A stretch of 64,000 nucleotides of DNA from contig CASDPF010000005.1 of NCBI GenBank assembly GCA_949282215.1, positions 36,913-100,912 on the forward strand, read 5' to 3'. A program made the translations under genes and the position numbers. Under the pieces are notes generated by a model. That model was not told where the DNA came from and did no database searches. It saw only the letters and a list, made by a program, of their open reading frames with translations. Positions 8,278-16,048 of this stretch are shown piece after piece. The first letter of the stretch is position 1; each line of letters starts with the position of its first letter. This stretch comes from an uncultured bacterium. GTDB lineage: Bacteria; Cyanobacteriota; Vampirovibrionia; Gastranaerophilales; Gastranaerophilaceae.

Positions 8278-8535
8278 ATGTGCAAAGAATTTAAAAAGGC
8301 ATTAGGAGAAAATCTCAGAAAAATAAGGCTATGCAAAACTCTCACTCAGGAATACGTGGCTTTAGAATCGGGAATTTCACGTTCACATATTGCAATGATT
8401 GAGTCTGGCAAACGGGATGTTACAATAAGCGTATTATTTAAAATTTCAAGAGCAATGAATATCTCGTTAAAAGATTTTTTTGAATTTGATAATTTAGATA
8501 AATATAAATTTGATATAGAAAAACTTTATGAATAG
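8278..8535 (+). CDS. XRE-family HTH transcriptional regulator (cassette A)
   Basis: This 85-residue protein has one HTH_3/Cro-CI domain (LRKIRLCKTLTQEYVALESGISRSHIAMIESGKRDVTI, about residues 14-50) and a short acidic tail. It would bind DNA as a dimer. No Shine-Dalgarno sequence exists; TAAAAT (8266-8271) ends six bases before the ATG, so the transcript is probably leaderless. It diverges from the prepilin gene, with a perfect palindrome between them, and ends 1 base before the convergent DUF512 gene. Confidence 0.85.
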   Translation: MCKEFKKALGENLRKIRLCKTLTQEYVALESGISRSHIAMIESGKRDVTISVLFKISRAMNISLKDFFEFDNLDKYKFDIEKLYE

Positions 8536-8536
8536 A

Positions 8537-9802
8537 TTAAAGAGTATTTAAATAATCAGTTAATTCTTTCATAGAATAAATATTTTGAATTACGAAAAAA
8601 CTCTTCCCTGTTTTTTCTTTTACATAAGAAAGAGTTTTGCCATCCAAAAAGTCTTCACTGTATGGTCTTAGCATAACAGAAGGGATTACAACAAAGTCAC
8701 AGTCTTTATTTTTTAACGATTCAATCAAATCATCGGTAGTAATAAGTCCTGCAACTGTAATATCCTGCCCCCAGTAGTTTGATTTTACAGGTACGACTTC
8801 TGTTGAAAGATTTTTTACTTTATCAAGTTTCTTACAAACAGTTTCAATAGCTGTTTTAGCAGCAAAAGAGGTTGCAAAAAGAATTTTTGTAGGTTTCTTT
8901 ATACTTTTTGGAATTGACAATTTTTTAAAATCTTCAAGCAAAAGTCTTATAGCACCTACACCATCTTCAAGTTGAGAAAAATTTCCGTAATACTTCGCCT
9001 GCGGAATTTCCCGTCCTGCAAGAAGAAAGAATTCATCAGAACAACAAACTTTTTTATATTTAGAAGCTATTTCTAAAGTTTTAACAGCACACTCTTTATC
9101 TACTTGTTTTAAATATTCTTTTCTAAATTGCGTAACTCCGACAGGCACAATCGCTACAGACAAAACCGTATTTTTTAAATCTGCAAGATCAGAAAGCGTT
9201 CTTTCAAGTTCCTCACCGTCGTTATACCCGGGACACAAAACAATTTGAGCATGGAATGGAATTTTATTCTTTCTGAACCATTTTAAATTTTCCAAAGCCT
9301 TACCTGCATTCGGGTTTCTTAACATTTTTACACGTAATTCAGGATTTGTTGTATGGACTGAAACATAAAACGGTCCTAAATGCATTCTTTGAATGCGTTC
9401 TTTATCTTTTTCAGTCAAATTAGTTAAAGTTATATAAGTCCCTTGCAAATAAGAAAGTCTGTAATCATCATCTTTTACATATAAAGTATCACGCAAGCCT
9501 TTTGGCTGCTGGTCAACAAAGCAAAATATACACTTATTTAAACAAGGTTTTACTCTGTCAAATACAGCACTTTCAAATACTATACCTAAGTCTTCATCAT
9601 AATCTTTTTCTAACTCAAAAACCTCAATTTCACCGTTTTTCTTTTTTATTTCAATCGTAATAAAATCACTTTTGCACAAAAAGTTATAATCAATCATATC
9701 AAGCATAGGAGTATCATCAATGGAAAGTATTTCATCTCCTGCTTCAATTTCTAACTCTTGAGCAATAGAGCCATCTATCACTTTATTAACGATTGCACTC
9801 AT
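8537..9802 (-). CDS. DUF512-family radical SAM protein with PDZ-like N-terminus
   Basis: The N-terminus has a PDZ-like segment (NKVIDGSIAQELEIEAGDEILSIDDTP) and then an Fe-S motif CLNKCIFCFVDQ (C-x3-C-x2-C), followed by the DUF512 C-terminal region. Cyanobacteria carry a closely similar family (TIGR03279, 'putative FeS oxidoreductase') of unknown substrate. I start at the ATG at 9802; a TTG at 9814 is in frame but sits almost on the AAGGA. The gene overlaps the 3' end of the PadR-like gene by 17 bases, so they are likely co-transcribed. Confidence 0.85.
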   Translation of the reverse strand: MSAIVNKVIDGSIAQELEIEAGDEILSIDDTPMLDMIDYNFLCKSDFITIEIKKKNGEIEVFELEKDYDEDLGIVFESAVFDRVKPCLNKCIFCFVDQQPKGLRDTLYVKDDDYRLSYLQGTYITLTNLTEKDKERIQRMHLGPFYVSVHTTNPELRVKMLRNPNAGKALENLKWFRKNKIPFHAQIVLCPGYNDGEELERTLSDLADLKNTVLSVAIVPVGVTQFRKEYLKQVDKECAVKTLEIASKYKKVCCSDEFFLLAGREIPQAKYYGNFSQLEDGVGAIRLLLEDFKKLSIPKSIKKPTKILFATSFAAKTAIETVCKKLDKVKNLSTEVVPVKSNYWGQDITVAGLITTDDLIESLKNKDCDFVVIPSVMLRPYSEDFLDGKTLSYVKEKTGKSFFVIQNIYSMKELTDYLNTL

Positions 9803-10310
9803 TATCTTTTTCAAATCCTTCTATAATAGTTACCAAATTTGAATACTCGCAAACAGAATTATCTAAAAGTATTTTTTGATAAAAATTTTTATCAGTATAT
9901 TCATCGTTCAAAATATTTTCGGCACAAAGCTTAAATTTCAAAGCTTGCGACTTCAAATCAAAAAATAATTGTTTTTTTTCTGCATAATCCAAAAATTCTG
10001 CACAAGAAAGCTTTATTTTAGCATTAGCAATAAACTGAATAGGATTGTCACTCAGTGGTTCTAAGACTAACTTTTTAAATTCCTGCATACCTTTTTTCGT
10101 AATTGAATAATACACAGAAAGCTTCCCGCCATCTGACATCATTTTTCGCGTAGTAATAAAATCATTAAATTCTAATCTTCTCAAAGCTGGCTTTAATGCA
10201 CCAAAACTGGGTCTTGTATATACACCGAATTCACTTTCTATTCCTTTTTGGATAGCATACATAGTGAATTCACGTCCAGATACAATATATAAAATTAATA
10301 AATCAATCAT
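9786..10310 (-). CDS. PadR-like transcriptional regulator (cassette B)
   Basis: With the start at 10310, the ~174-residue protein begins MIDLLILYIVSGREFTMYAIQKGIESEFG, the PadR winged-helix opening, continues ALKPALRRLEFNDFI...VYYSITKKGMQEF (recognition helix and wing), and ends in a helical dimerisation tail. An upstream ATG at 10415 adds an implausible hydrophobic extension overlapping the divergent gene. PadR proteins are usually repressors of adjacent genes. Here the neighbour is the phase-variable prepilin gene, whose promoter holds a perfect palindrome. Confidence 0.75.
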   Translation of the reverse strand: MIDLLILYIVSGREFTMYAIQKGIESEFGVYTRPSFGALKPALRRLEFNDFITTRKMMSDGGKLSVYYSITKKGMQEFKKLVLEPLSDNPIQFIANAKIKLSCAEFLDYAEKKQLFFDLKSQALKFKLCAENILNDEYTDKNFYQKILLDNSVCEYSNLVTIIEGFEKDNECNR

Positions 10311-10330
10311 AAACCAAGAATAGCATAAGA

Positions 10331-10359
10331 TTGAAATAATTTCAAAACTTTGATAAAAT
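10331..10359 (+). promoter_or_regulatory. Prepilin promoter with palindromic operator (cassette B)
   Basis: TTGAAA (10331-10336), a 17-base spacer and TAAAAT (10354-10359) form a near-ideal promoter for the plus-strand prepilin gene. A perfect palindrome TTGAAAT-A-ATTTCAA (10331-10345) covers the -35 box and is the likely site for the divergent PadR-like regulator. Confidence 0.65.
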
Positions 10360-10380
10360 GATAAAAAAAGGAGGATACCA

Positions 10381-11263
10381 ATGAAAAAGTCAATTATAGC
10401 TTTAAAAACAGTCATGGGGGGGGGGCAACTCTAGGCAAAATTCAGATATAGCACTAAATTCAGCCAAATTTTTATATACAAAAACTCAAGGATTTACTTT
10501 AGCAGAAACGCTTATAACACTCGGGATTATTGGAATTATTGCAGCAATAACCTTACCTGCATTAATTCACAGTTATCGAAAACAACAAGTTGAAAATAAA
10601 CTTAAATCAACTTATGTAATATTAACTCAATTATTTGAGCGTTCACAATTAGATAACGGGAAAATTGACAGTTGGCCAATTTTAAATTGGGAATCAGGAG
10701 AACAAACTAAATTCTATAACAAATATATTATCCCGTATTTAAATGGAGCCAAACAATGTAAAATAAATGATACAAAACGCATTTGCCAAACCGATATATA
10801 CTCAGCAGACGGTTCACAACTGCTTGAATCTAAATATAATACTCACTACAAAATTATTTTACCTAATAATGTAAGTTTACAGATATTACCACCTAGCCAC
10901 GTATTTGCAAGTGATTCCGGCGGAGTACGCATGGAAATACGTATTGATTTAAATATCTCATCTGATAAAATACGCCGGGGAATAGACTACTTTCAATTTG
11001 TCGCATTAAAATCTAATATTAATGATTTTACTTATATTGGTGCAGTTAAACCATACACAAATAACAAACAACACTTATATCTTCCAAAATGTGACGTTAT
11101 AGAAAACAGTGACTTTGTTATGTCTGATGGAACAAGAATTAATGCAAAAAATCTCTGCCTGAATAACATTGATGACAGATACGGATATGGAGACATCTAC
11201 TGTGCTGCACTCATACAATGTAACGGTTGGAAAATCCCTGACAACTACCCTATTAAATTATAG
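10381..11263 (+). pseudogene. Prepilin-like gene out of frame at a G10 tract; probable phase-variable locus (cassette B)
   Basis: AGGAGG precedes the ATG at 10381. As sequenced, the frame runs 12 codons into ten G (10416-10425) and stops soon after (stop near 10450). Removing one G joins it to an open frame ending at 11263, giving 293 residues: a long 37-residue leader ending in Gly, FTLAETLITLGIIGIIAAITL, the D-L-N-x6-x-G-x-D-Y-F-x-F block and a C-terminus W-K-I-P-D-N-Y-P like the paralogues. There is no other ATG in that frame before 10931. The body shows no decay, so an OFF state or an indel error is likelier than an old pseudogene. Confidence 0.8.
10416..10425 (+). repeat. G10 homopolymer in the prepilin coding region
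   Basis: Ten consecutive G in a strongly AT-rich region, placed in codons 12-15 of the prepilin gene. A length of 9 (or 6 or 12) restores the full reading frame; 10 gives a short peptide. Confidence 0.9.
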
Positions 11264-11275
11264 AAAGATGAAAAA

Positions 11276-11644
11276 TTATTTTATATTCAAAAACCTTAAA
11301 AAACTACGAATGCTTCCTGCCTTATCATGGCTGTGAGGAATACTTTTTTCCGAATAATATTTTTCATAATTTCTGATAATATTATCAGGTAAACTCTCAC
11401 TTTTTTCTAAAGTTTGAGAAATCATCTCAAGATAATCATCCTGTTCTTCCCGATAGAGAATATCACGCCTTCTTAAATCCTCGTCAGCCTCATAATGCAC
11501 AAGAGCATGATAAGCTGCCTCAAGACTCTTATCACCGCTATCAAACGGAAAATTTCTAACAGCCTCCCCCACAGTAATCGCTCCTATTAAAACTTTTCGT
11601 ATTAATAAAGCAACATACTCTCTTTTATTAAATTCACCATCCAT
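11276..11644 (-). CDS. Conserved-looking protein of unknown function, downstream of a BlaI-like regulator
   Basis: The 122-residue protein is mostly helical and charged, without signal peptide or membrane segment. I recognise no domain. It follows the BlaI-like gene with a 1-base gap, so it is made from the same mRNA and may work with it. The segment FPFDSGDKSLEAAYHALVHYEADEDLR is the most distinctive part. It converges with the phase-variable prepilin gene (12 bases between the ends). Confidence 0.6.
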   Translation of the reverse strand: MDGEFNKREYVALLIRKVLIGAITVGEAVRNFPFDSGDKSLEAAYHALVHYEADEDLRRRDILYREEQDDYLEMISQTLEKSESLPDNIIRNYEKYYSEKSIPHSHDKAGSIRSFLRFLNIK

Positions 11645-11645
11645 A

Positions 11646-11984
11646 TTATTTTACTAAATCAAATTCTTTTTCTACAAATCTAATCAAGCTTACGTAATCT
11701 GAATCAAAAAATTGTGCTGCAAGCTCTTTTACAGAATCGACAGCCATTTCACGTCTATTCATGGTAGCTTTGTAGAAGAATTTTTTACCAACCTTGTAAC
11801 GGACAAGAATGCATTTTACAGTAAGCCTGTCCATGACAGTTTTTATAGTTGTATAAGCACGTTCGACACCATTTTCGGATAAGTCTTCAACAACATCTTG
11901 AATAGAAATATCTCTATCTTCATATTCATCTGTCATTCTCCAAATTGAGTTTAAAATATCAATTTCTAACTTACCGCACACCAT
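11646..11984 (-). CDS. BlaI/MecI/CopY-family transcriptional regulator
   Basis: The 112-residue protein matches the BlaI winged helix: LEIDILNSIWRM...ISIQDVVEDL..NGVERAYTTIKTVMDRLTVKCILVRYKVGKKFFYKATMNR. The AYTTIKTVMDRL helix is the DNA-recognition block of the family. BlaI-type proteins are dimeric repressors, often released by a BlaR-type protease; no BlaR or beta-lactamase gene is adjacent. The partner here is the unknown gene at 11276. Confidence 0.85.
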   Translation of the reverse strand: MVCGKLEIDILNSIWRMTDEYEDRDISIQDVVEDLSENGVERAYTTIKTVMDRLTVKCILVRYKVGKKFFYKATMNRREMAVDSVKELAAQFFDSDYVSLIRFVEKEFDLVK

Positions 11985-12067
11985 ACAATTCCTCTACTTT
12001 CTTTTTCTAACTAATTACTAACATTGTAACATAAAATTTCTGAAATGCAAGCTAATACAAAGTATTA

Positions 12068-13225
12068 TTACAATTCCATTTCCAAAACATCCGGAACCTT
12101 TTTAAAATTATTTTTTTTACTTCTGACTTTATCATTTTTTTTCTTAGTTTTAGCTGAAACTTTTCTATAAGCATTGTCTATAGAAATTTTTGATAACGGT
12201 TTTTTAGTGCGTCTGTCATAGAATGTAAGCCAAAACTTACGATTAATATTATCGACAGCAAATGAAATATGGCCTACTACCTTATCTCCGGGCTTAATCT
12301 GCTTGAACATAAGCTTTGTATCCCCGAAAATTGAAGGTCTGAACACTGCATTGTAATCGTTTACAAGAGCCAAATCCAACCCCGAGAATGTTTTATCTGA
12401 CATATTTGTAATCATTATTGTTAAAGTAATCGTATTAGCTTCACCGAATGGATCTTCCTCATGCTTAATATCACTTATCATAATATCCAACCCGGGATAA
12501 AACATTTCATGCTGCATAAGAGCAGTTTCACGATATACGGGCAGTGTTACAGAAGTATTAACTTTAACTTTTATCTCATCTCCCGGTGCAATAAGAACAT
12601 CATGTCCTTTTCTCATAAGTGCAGCACCAAGTCCGATTGCCCCCCCTAATGCAGCACCGCCAGCCAGAGTATAACCCTGTGATGCAATTGCAGCTTCAAT
12701 TCCAAGCCAATTAAGGGCTAAAAAACCTCCGACAGCACCGCCTGCTACAGTATATCCCAAATCTTGCATAACAATTTTGGAAGTTTGGACTACAGGATTT
12801 AACTTCGTAGACATTCTACCCTCTATAGGAATTTCTCTCCCATCAGGAGTAATTAAATAATCGAAATCCAAAGAAATCTGAGCAGGACGTCCTAATCTTT
12901 TAGCAGCCTCAGTCTGAGAAATTCTACCATGAGCGATAGTTCCTTTTGGAATTATAACTCCGGAATCTCCTTCTACATCATTAACAACTTCCGCAAAAAA
13001 CTCATCCCCTTCTATATTAATATTAGAATCAAGCACTTGTGATACAGTCATATGAATTACATCAGAACGTTCAAGAGTCTCTACCTGACCGGTAAACAAT
13101 TCATCCTGAAGCTTTTGAAGCTGGTCAGTTTTCTCCGCATGTCCCTCAAATACCGGATCTGCATATACAAGGTTATTCATTGCTAAAAAAGCTGTTAATA
13201 AAAATAAAGCTATTCCCTTTTTCAT
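12068..13225 (-). CDS. Exported/envelope protein with a glycine-rich hydrophobic segment
   Basis: I start at 13225 (MKKGIALFLLTAFLAMNNLVYA, a clear signal peptide); a further ATG at 13243 would only extend it. The first half has PKGTIAHGRISQTEAAKRLGRPAQISLDFDYLITPDGREIPI, which resembles the beta-rich core of TrbI/VirB10-like and other envelope proteins. A Gly/Ala-rich hydrophobic stretch follows (about residues 155-205), then a beta-rich part and a Lys-rich C-terminus. Function unknown. A C7 run (12640-12646) lies in the coding sequence and is in frame as sequenced. Confidence 0.65.
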   Translation of the reverse strand: MKKGIALFLLTAFLAMNNLVYADPVFEGHAEKTDQLQKLQDELFTGQVETLERSDVIHMTVSQVLDSNINIEGDEFFAEVVNDVEGDSGVIIPKGTIAHGRISQTEAAKRLGRPAQISLDFDYLITPDGREIPIEGRMSTKLNPVVQTSKIVMQDLGYTVAGGAVGGFLALNWLGIEAAIASQGYTLAGGAALGGAIGLGAALMRKGHDVLIAPGDEIKVKVNTSVTLPVYRETALMQHEMFYPGLDIMISDIKHEEDPFGEANTITLTIMITNMSDKTFSGLDLALVNDYNAVFRPSIFGDTKLMFKQIKPGDKVVGHISFAVDNINRKFWLTFYDRRTKKPLSKISIDNAYRKVSAKTKKKNDKVRSKKNNFKKVPDVLEMEL

Positions 13226-13317
13226 AACAGCATTATACAACACATAAAAAACTTTGGTACAAATTTACAATTTTGATATTTTATAATATTCTTATAGAAA
13301 ATAATAGGAGAATAATT

Positions 13318-13617
13318 ATGGAGCAGCAAAAACGTTGGTACGATATTGATCCTGTAGTAAGCAGAGCTGTAGCGGTTTGGGAAACCGCACCGGAAGATTT
13401 ACAAACATTATGTGCTGAATACGTAATTGATAAACTTAAAGACATTGATTTCAAAATGAGTTTGGAAGAACAATACCAATATATTTTAAGACGCTGGTAT
13501 GACAAGAATATAAAAGTATCTCATGCCATGGAATACCTAAAACATGCACCGGAAGATTTACGACATGAACTGGCTCTTGATATAATTGAACACATTGAAA
13601 AAAATATCGAAAATTAA
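13318..13617 (+). CDS. Small soluble protein of unknown function with an internal repeat
   Basis: The ATG at 13318 has AGGAG 8 bases upstream, better than the ATG at 13273. The ~99-residue protein carries two copies of an APEDL(Q/R) motif, each followed by a helix (APEDLQTLCAEYVIDKL and APEDLRHELALDIIEHI), with W-Y-D before each copy. This points to a small two-repeat helical protein. I do not recognise the family. It converges with the GT-D-like gene. Confidence 0.6.
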   Translation: MEQQKRWYDIDPVVSRAVAVWETAPEDLQTLCAEYVIDKLKDIDFKMSLEEQYQYILRRWYDKNIKVSHAMEYLKHAPEDLRHELALDIIEHIEKNIEN

Positions 13618-13740
13618 CTTTTTACCAGTAACATCCGCCTTCAACTTTTTCGGCACCTTTCGGACGTTCACTTTCAAGAGGTCGAGTCCAATATTCATTA
13701 TAGAAAGAATTTTCAAGTATATTGTCCCATCTGGAACCCT

Positions 13741-14550
13741 TTATACCAAAGAGTAATTGGGTCGCCCCCCCCCGTGAATTGCTTGTCTTCCAAGTCCTTT
13801 TATGTATTGAGCCAAAAATATTCCATACGCACCTGCCCCTATTAATGCAATATCAAAATTTAAATTTTTTATTTTGGATTTCATATCATTTAGTGCATCA
13901 AACCAAGTTTCGTAAGGTAAATCGTTTTTATTATCAGCAATACTCTGCACCGGTTTCATTGTAATAAGTTCAAATTCAGGCAATATATCAGGATTAGCAA
14001 ATAATTTTTCACGTTTTCTATATTGTTCTTGAATAGATTGTTCAAACGGATGGATTACTAGAACTTTTTTACCGCGTAATGCTCTCGACCAAGGACGATT
14101 AAACCAAATTGGACAAATAGAGTTTAAATGCACCAGTTTAGCCGAATCTTTCAGATATCTGGTACACATTTCTTCTTCAAAAGGCCGAAACCAGCATCCA
14201 AGAATATCTATATCTCTTGTAATTGATATCATTTCGCAGGCAAACTTATTCAAATTATAATCATCAGTTGGGAAAAAGCCTGATAATGTTGACATTATAT
14301 AACGCTGATTTTTGCTATAGCGTGTATTGTGATATCTATGTTCAAAGAACTGACGAACCGTATTCAATTCAGTACTTCCAAACCTACAAATTAAACAAGG
14401 CTCACCTGAGACTAGTTTTTCATAAATCAAATCCTGCGAATCATCTTTCAAATAAATAAATTTATCACCATAATAATCTTTGTGCAGTTGAGAAGCGTCT
14501 CTACCCCTAAAACGGTTAATTAAATTTTGAACAAACTTAACCCTTACCAT
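13741..14550 (-). CDS. GT-D-like glycosyltransferase, truncated at a C9 tract; probable phase-variable locus
   Basis: The first 259 residues align along their length with the neighbour at 14602-15546, including CRFGSTEL (GT-D-type RFG..E motif) and FDIALIGAGAYGIFLAQY. At a run of nine C on the plus strand (13765-13773) the frame shifts and stops ten residues later. With ten bases the frame continues to 13622, giving about 309 residues ending GATQLLFGIKGSRWD...YNEYWTRP...CYW, matching the paralogue's GGATQLLFGISGKRWD...YNQYWTRP...AYW. The family is thought to transfer sugars to surface glycans; the substrate is unknown. Confidence 0.75.
   Translation of the reverse strand: MVRVKFVQNLINRFRGRDASQLHKDYYGDKFIYLKDDSQDLIYEKLVSGEPCLICRFGSTELNTVRQFFEHRYHNTRYSKNQRYIMSTLSGFFPTDDYNLNKFACEMISITRDIDILGCWFRPFEEEMCTRYLKDSAKLVHLNSICPIWFNRPWSRALRGKKVLVIHPFEQSIQEQYRKREKLFANPDILPEFELITMKPVQSIADNKNDLPYETWFDALNDMKSKIKNLNFDIALIGAGAYGIFLAQYIKGLGRQAIHGGGRPNYSLV
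13765..13773 (-). repeat. C9/G9 homopolymer in the GT-D-like gene
   Basis: Nine C on the plus strand (G on the coding strand), encoding Gly codons at the start of the conserved GGATQLLFGI block. Ten would give the full-length frame with exactly the paralogue's residue spacing; nine truncates the protein. Confidence 0.9.
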
Positions 14551-14601
14551 TCTTCCTCCAAAATAATAGTTATAAATTTATTTTAACAGAAACAAATCTA
14601 A

Positions 14602-15546
14602 TTACCAGTAAGCCATTGTTCCGTTTTCAAAAAGTTCAACACCATCAGGCGTTTCTCTGACTGATGGTCTTGTCCAATACTGATTATAATATCCACCAAA
14701 GCATGGATCCCACCTTTTACCGCTAATTCCAAACAAAAGCTGAGTTGCCCCTCCCATATGAACGGCTTTTTTACCGATTGATTTTGCATATTGTGCTAAA
14801 AACATACCGTAAGCTCCTGCTCCGATAATCGCAATATCAAAATCAATATTTTTAATATCTTCTTTCATTACATCCAAAGCTTCAAACCAAGTCTTATAAG
14901 CCAATTTCTTTTTACTATACCCGATACCTTGAACAGGTCTGTATGTTATCAATTCAAATTCAGGTAATACGTCAGGATTTTTGAACAGCAATTCCCGCTT
15001 AGAATATTGCTTTCTTATAGTTTCATCAAAAGGGTTTATAACCAAAACCTTTTTCCCACTTAATGCCATTGTCCAAGGTCTTTCATAAAAGAACGGATAA
15101 GATATAACATCAATATCAACCAGCTCTGCATTAATTGAATATTTTTTAGCTGCAAAAAGCTCATATCTTTCAGACCGGCATGCCTGTACATCAATATATT
15201 TTAAAATCTCCAACTGTTCACAGGCAAATCTGGTCATTTGATAATCTTCTGCAGGGAAAAAACCTGCAGTATTAGAAAATAAAGCCTTGTGCCACCTGTT
15301 ATATTTCGGAAGCTTTCCCTTAGCTTCAAGCATTATACGCATAGTATCCAACTCTAATGTTCCGAACCTGCATATCATCTCAGGCTTAGGTGACAGAATA
15401 TGCTTTTTTATAATATCCGATGCATCCTGACCTTTATAAAAAAACTTATTTCCAACTGTTGAAACATTTATAACCTTATGCGGGTCAATCCAATCTTTTT
15501 TACCCCTAAACATATCCACAATATTTTGGACACTTTTAAATTGCAT
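14602..15546 (-). CDS. GT-D-like glycosyltransferase, intact paralogue
   Basis: This 314-residue protein is a full-length paralogue of the gene at 13741. Landmarks are CRFGTLELDTMR near residue 60, RPWTMALSGKKVLVINPFDETI mid-protein, FDIAIIGAGAYGMFLAQYAKSIGKKAV and a C-terminal LLFGISGKRWDPCFGGYYNQYW. The pattern fits GT-D-fold glycosyltransferases found in polysaccharide and adhesin-glycosylation loci. There is no signal peptide or membrane segment. The two genes are tandem on the minus strand and about 50 bases apart, so a local duplication is likely. No G tract is present at the equivalent position. Confidence 0.75.
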   Translation of the reverse strand: MQFKSVQNIVDMFRGKKDWIDPHKVINVSTVGNKFFYKGQDASDIIKKHILSPKPEMICRFGTLELDTMRIMLEAKGKLPKYNRWHKALFSNTAGFFPAEDYQMTRFACEQLEILKYIDVQACRSERYELFAAKKYSINAELVDIDVISYPFFYERPWTMALSGKKVLVINPFDETIRKQYSKRELLFKNPDVLPEFELITYRPVQGIGYSKKKLAYKTWFEALDVMKEDIKNIDFDIAIIGAGAYGMFLAQYAKSIGKKAVHMGGATQLLFGISGKRWDPCFGGYYNQYWTRPSVRETPDGVELFENGTMAYW

Positions 15547-15676
15547 GTTTTCCTCCTCTGCCTATAAATAGAGTATAAAATGTATAATGTAAAATTACAC
15601 GTTAACTATTAAAAATATCTCCATATGGCTATATTTTTGTATCATTTCTTAACATTTAGCCAATAAAAACAAAATA

Positions 15677-16036
15677 ATGTTTAATTATAGTATGACAGAT
15701 GAAATTAATAAAAAAGTAACAAATATATTTTCAAGGCATAATAAAGACTTACCACCTGCAACTAAGGAAAAGGTCAAATTCTATGCCGGATTTAATTATG
15801 TCAGGATTGACAAAGATGCGAACGGAAACAAATTCAATTCTGAATTGTTACTGAAATATGCTAACGGATGTCATTACATAGTGAGAGTTATGCGGGAGTA
15901 CAAAGGTGAGACCGTATTATACAATTACGATGTACCGAATAATGATTTATTTAAATTTATAAAATCTTTTGAAGAAAATACTCTTGATGGGAAAATTATA
16001 GAAATTGAAAAATATTTTCCCGATGAATTAGCTTAA
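15677..16036 (+). CDS. Small protein of unknown function upstream of a radical SAM gene
   Basis: The 119-residue soluble protein has alternating strand-like segments (KFYAGFNYVRIDKDANG, LLLKYANGCHYIVRVMREYKG). I recognise no family. It precedes the TIGR03960-type radical SAM gene by 12 bases and is probably co-transcribed. No ribosome-binding site is evident; the ATG at 15692 (MTDEINKK) is an alternative start. Confidence 0.5.
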   Translation: MFNYSMTDEINKKVTNIFSRHNKDLPPATKEKVKFYAGFNYVRIDKDANGNKFNSELLLKYANGCHYIVRVMREYKGETVLYNYDVPNNDLFKFIKSFEENTLDGKIIEIEKYFPDELA

Positions 16037-16048
16037 CGGAAAATAAAA

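Noticed and set aside
9803..9814. TTG at 9814 as start of the DUF512 gene
   Set aside because: It lies only 2 bases from the AAGGA sequence, too close for initiation; the ATG at 9802 fits the family start better.
10381..11263. Decayed pseudogene
   Set aside because: A single defect, at a homopolymer, with an otherwise open frame and conserved motifs on both sides, points to slippage or sequencing error, not decay.
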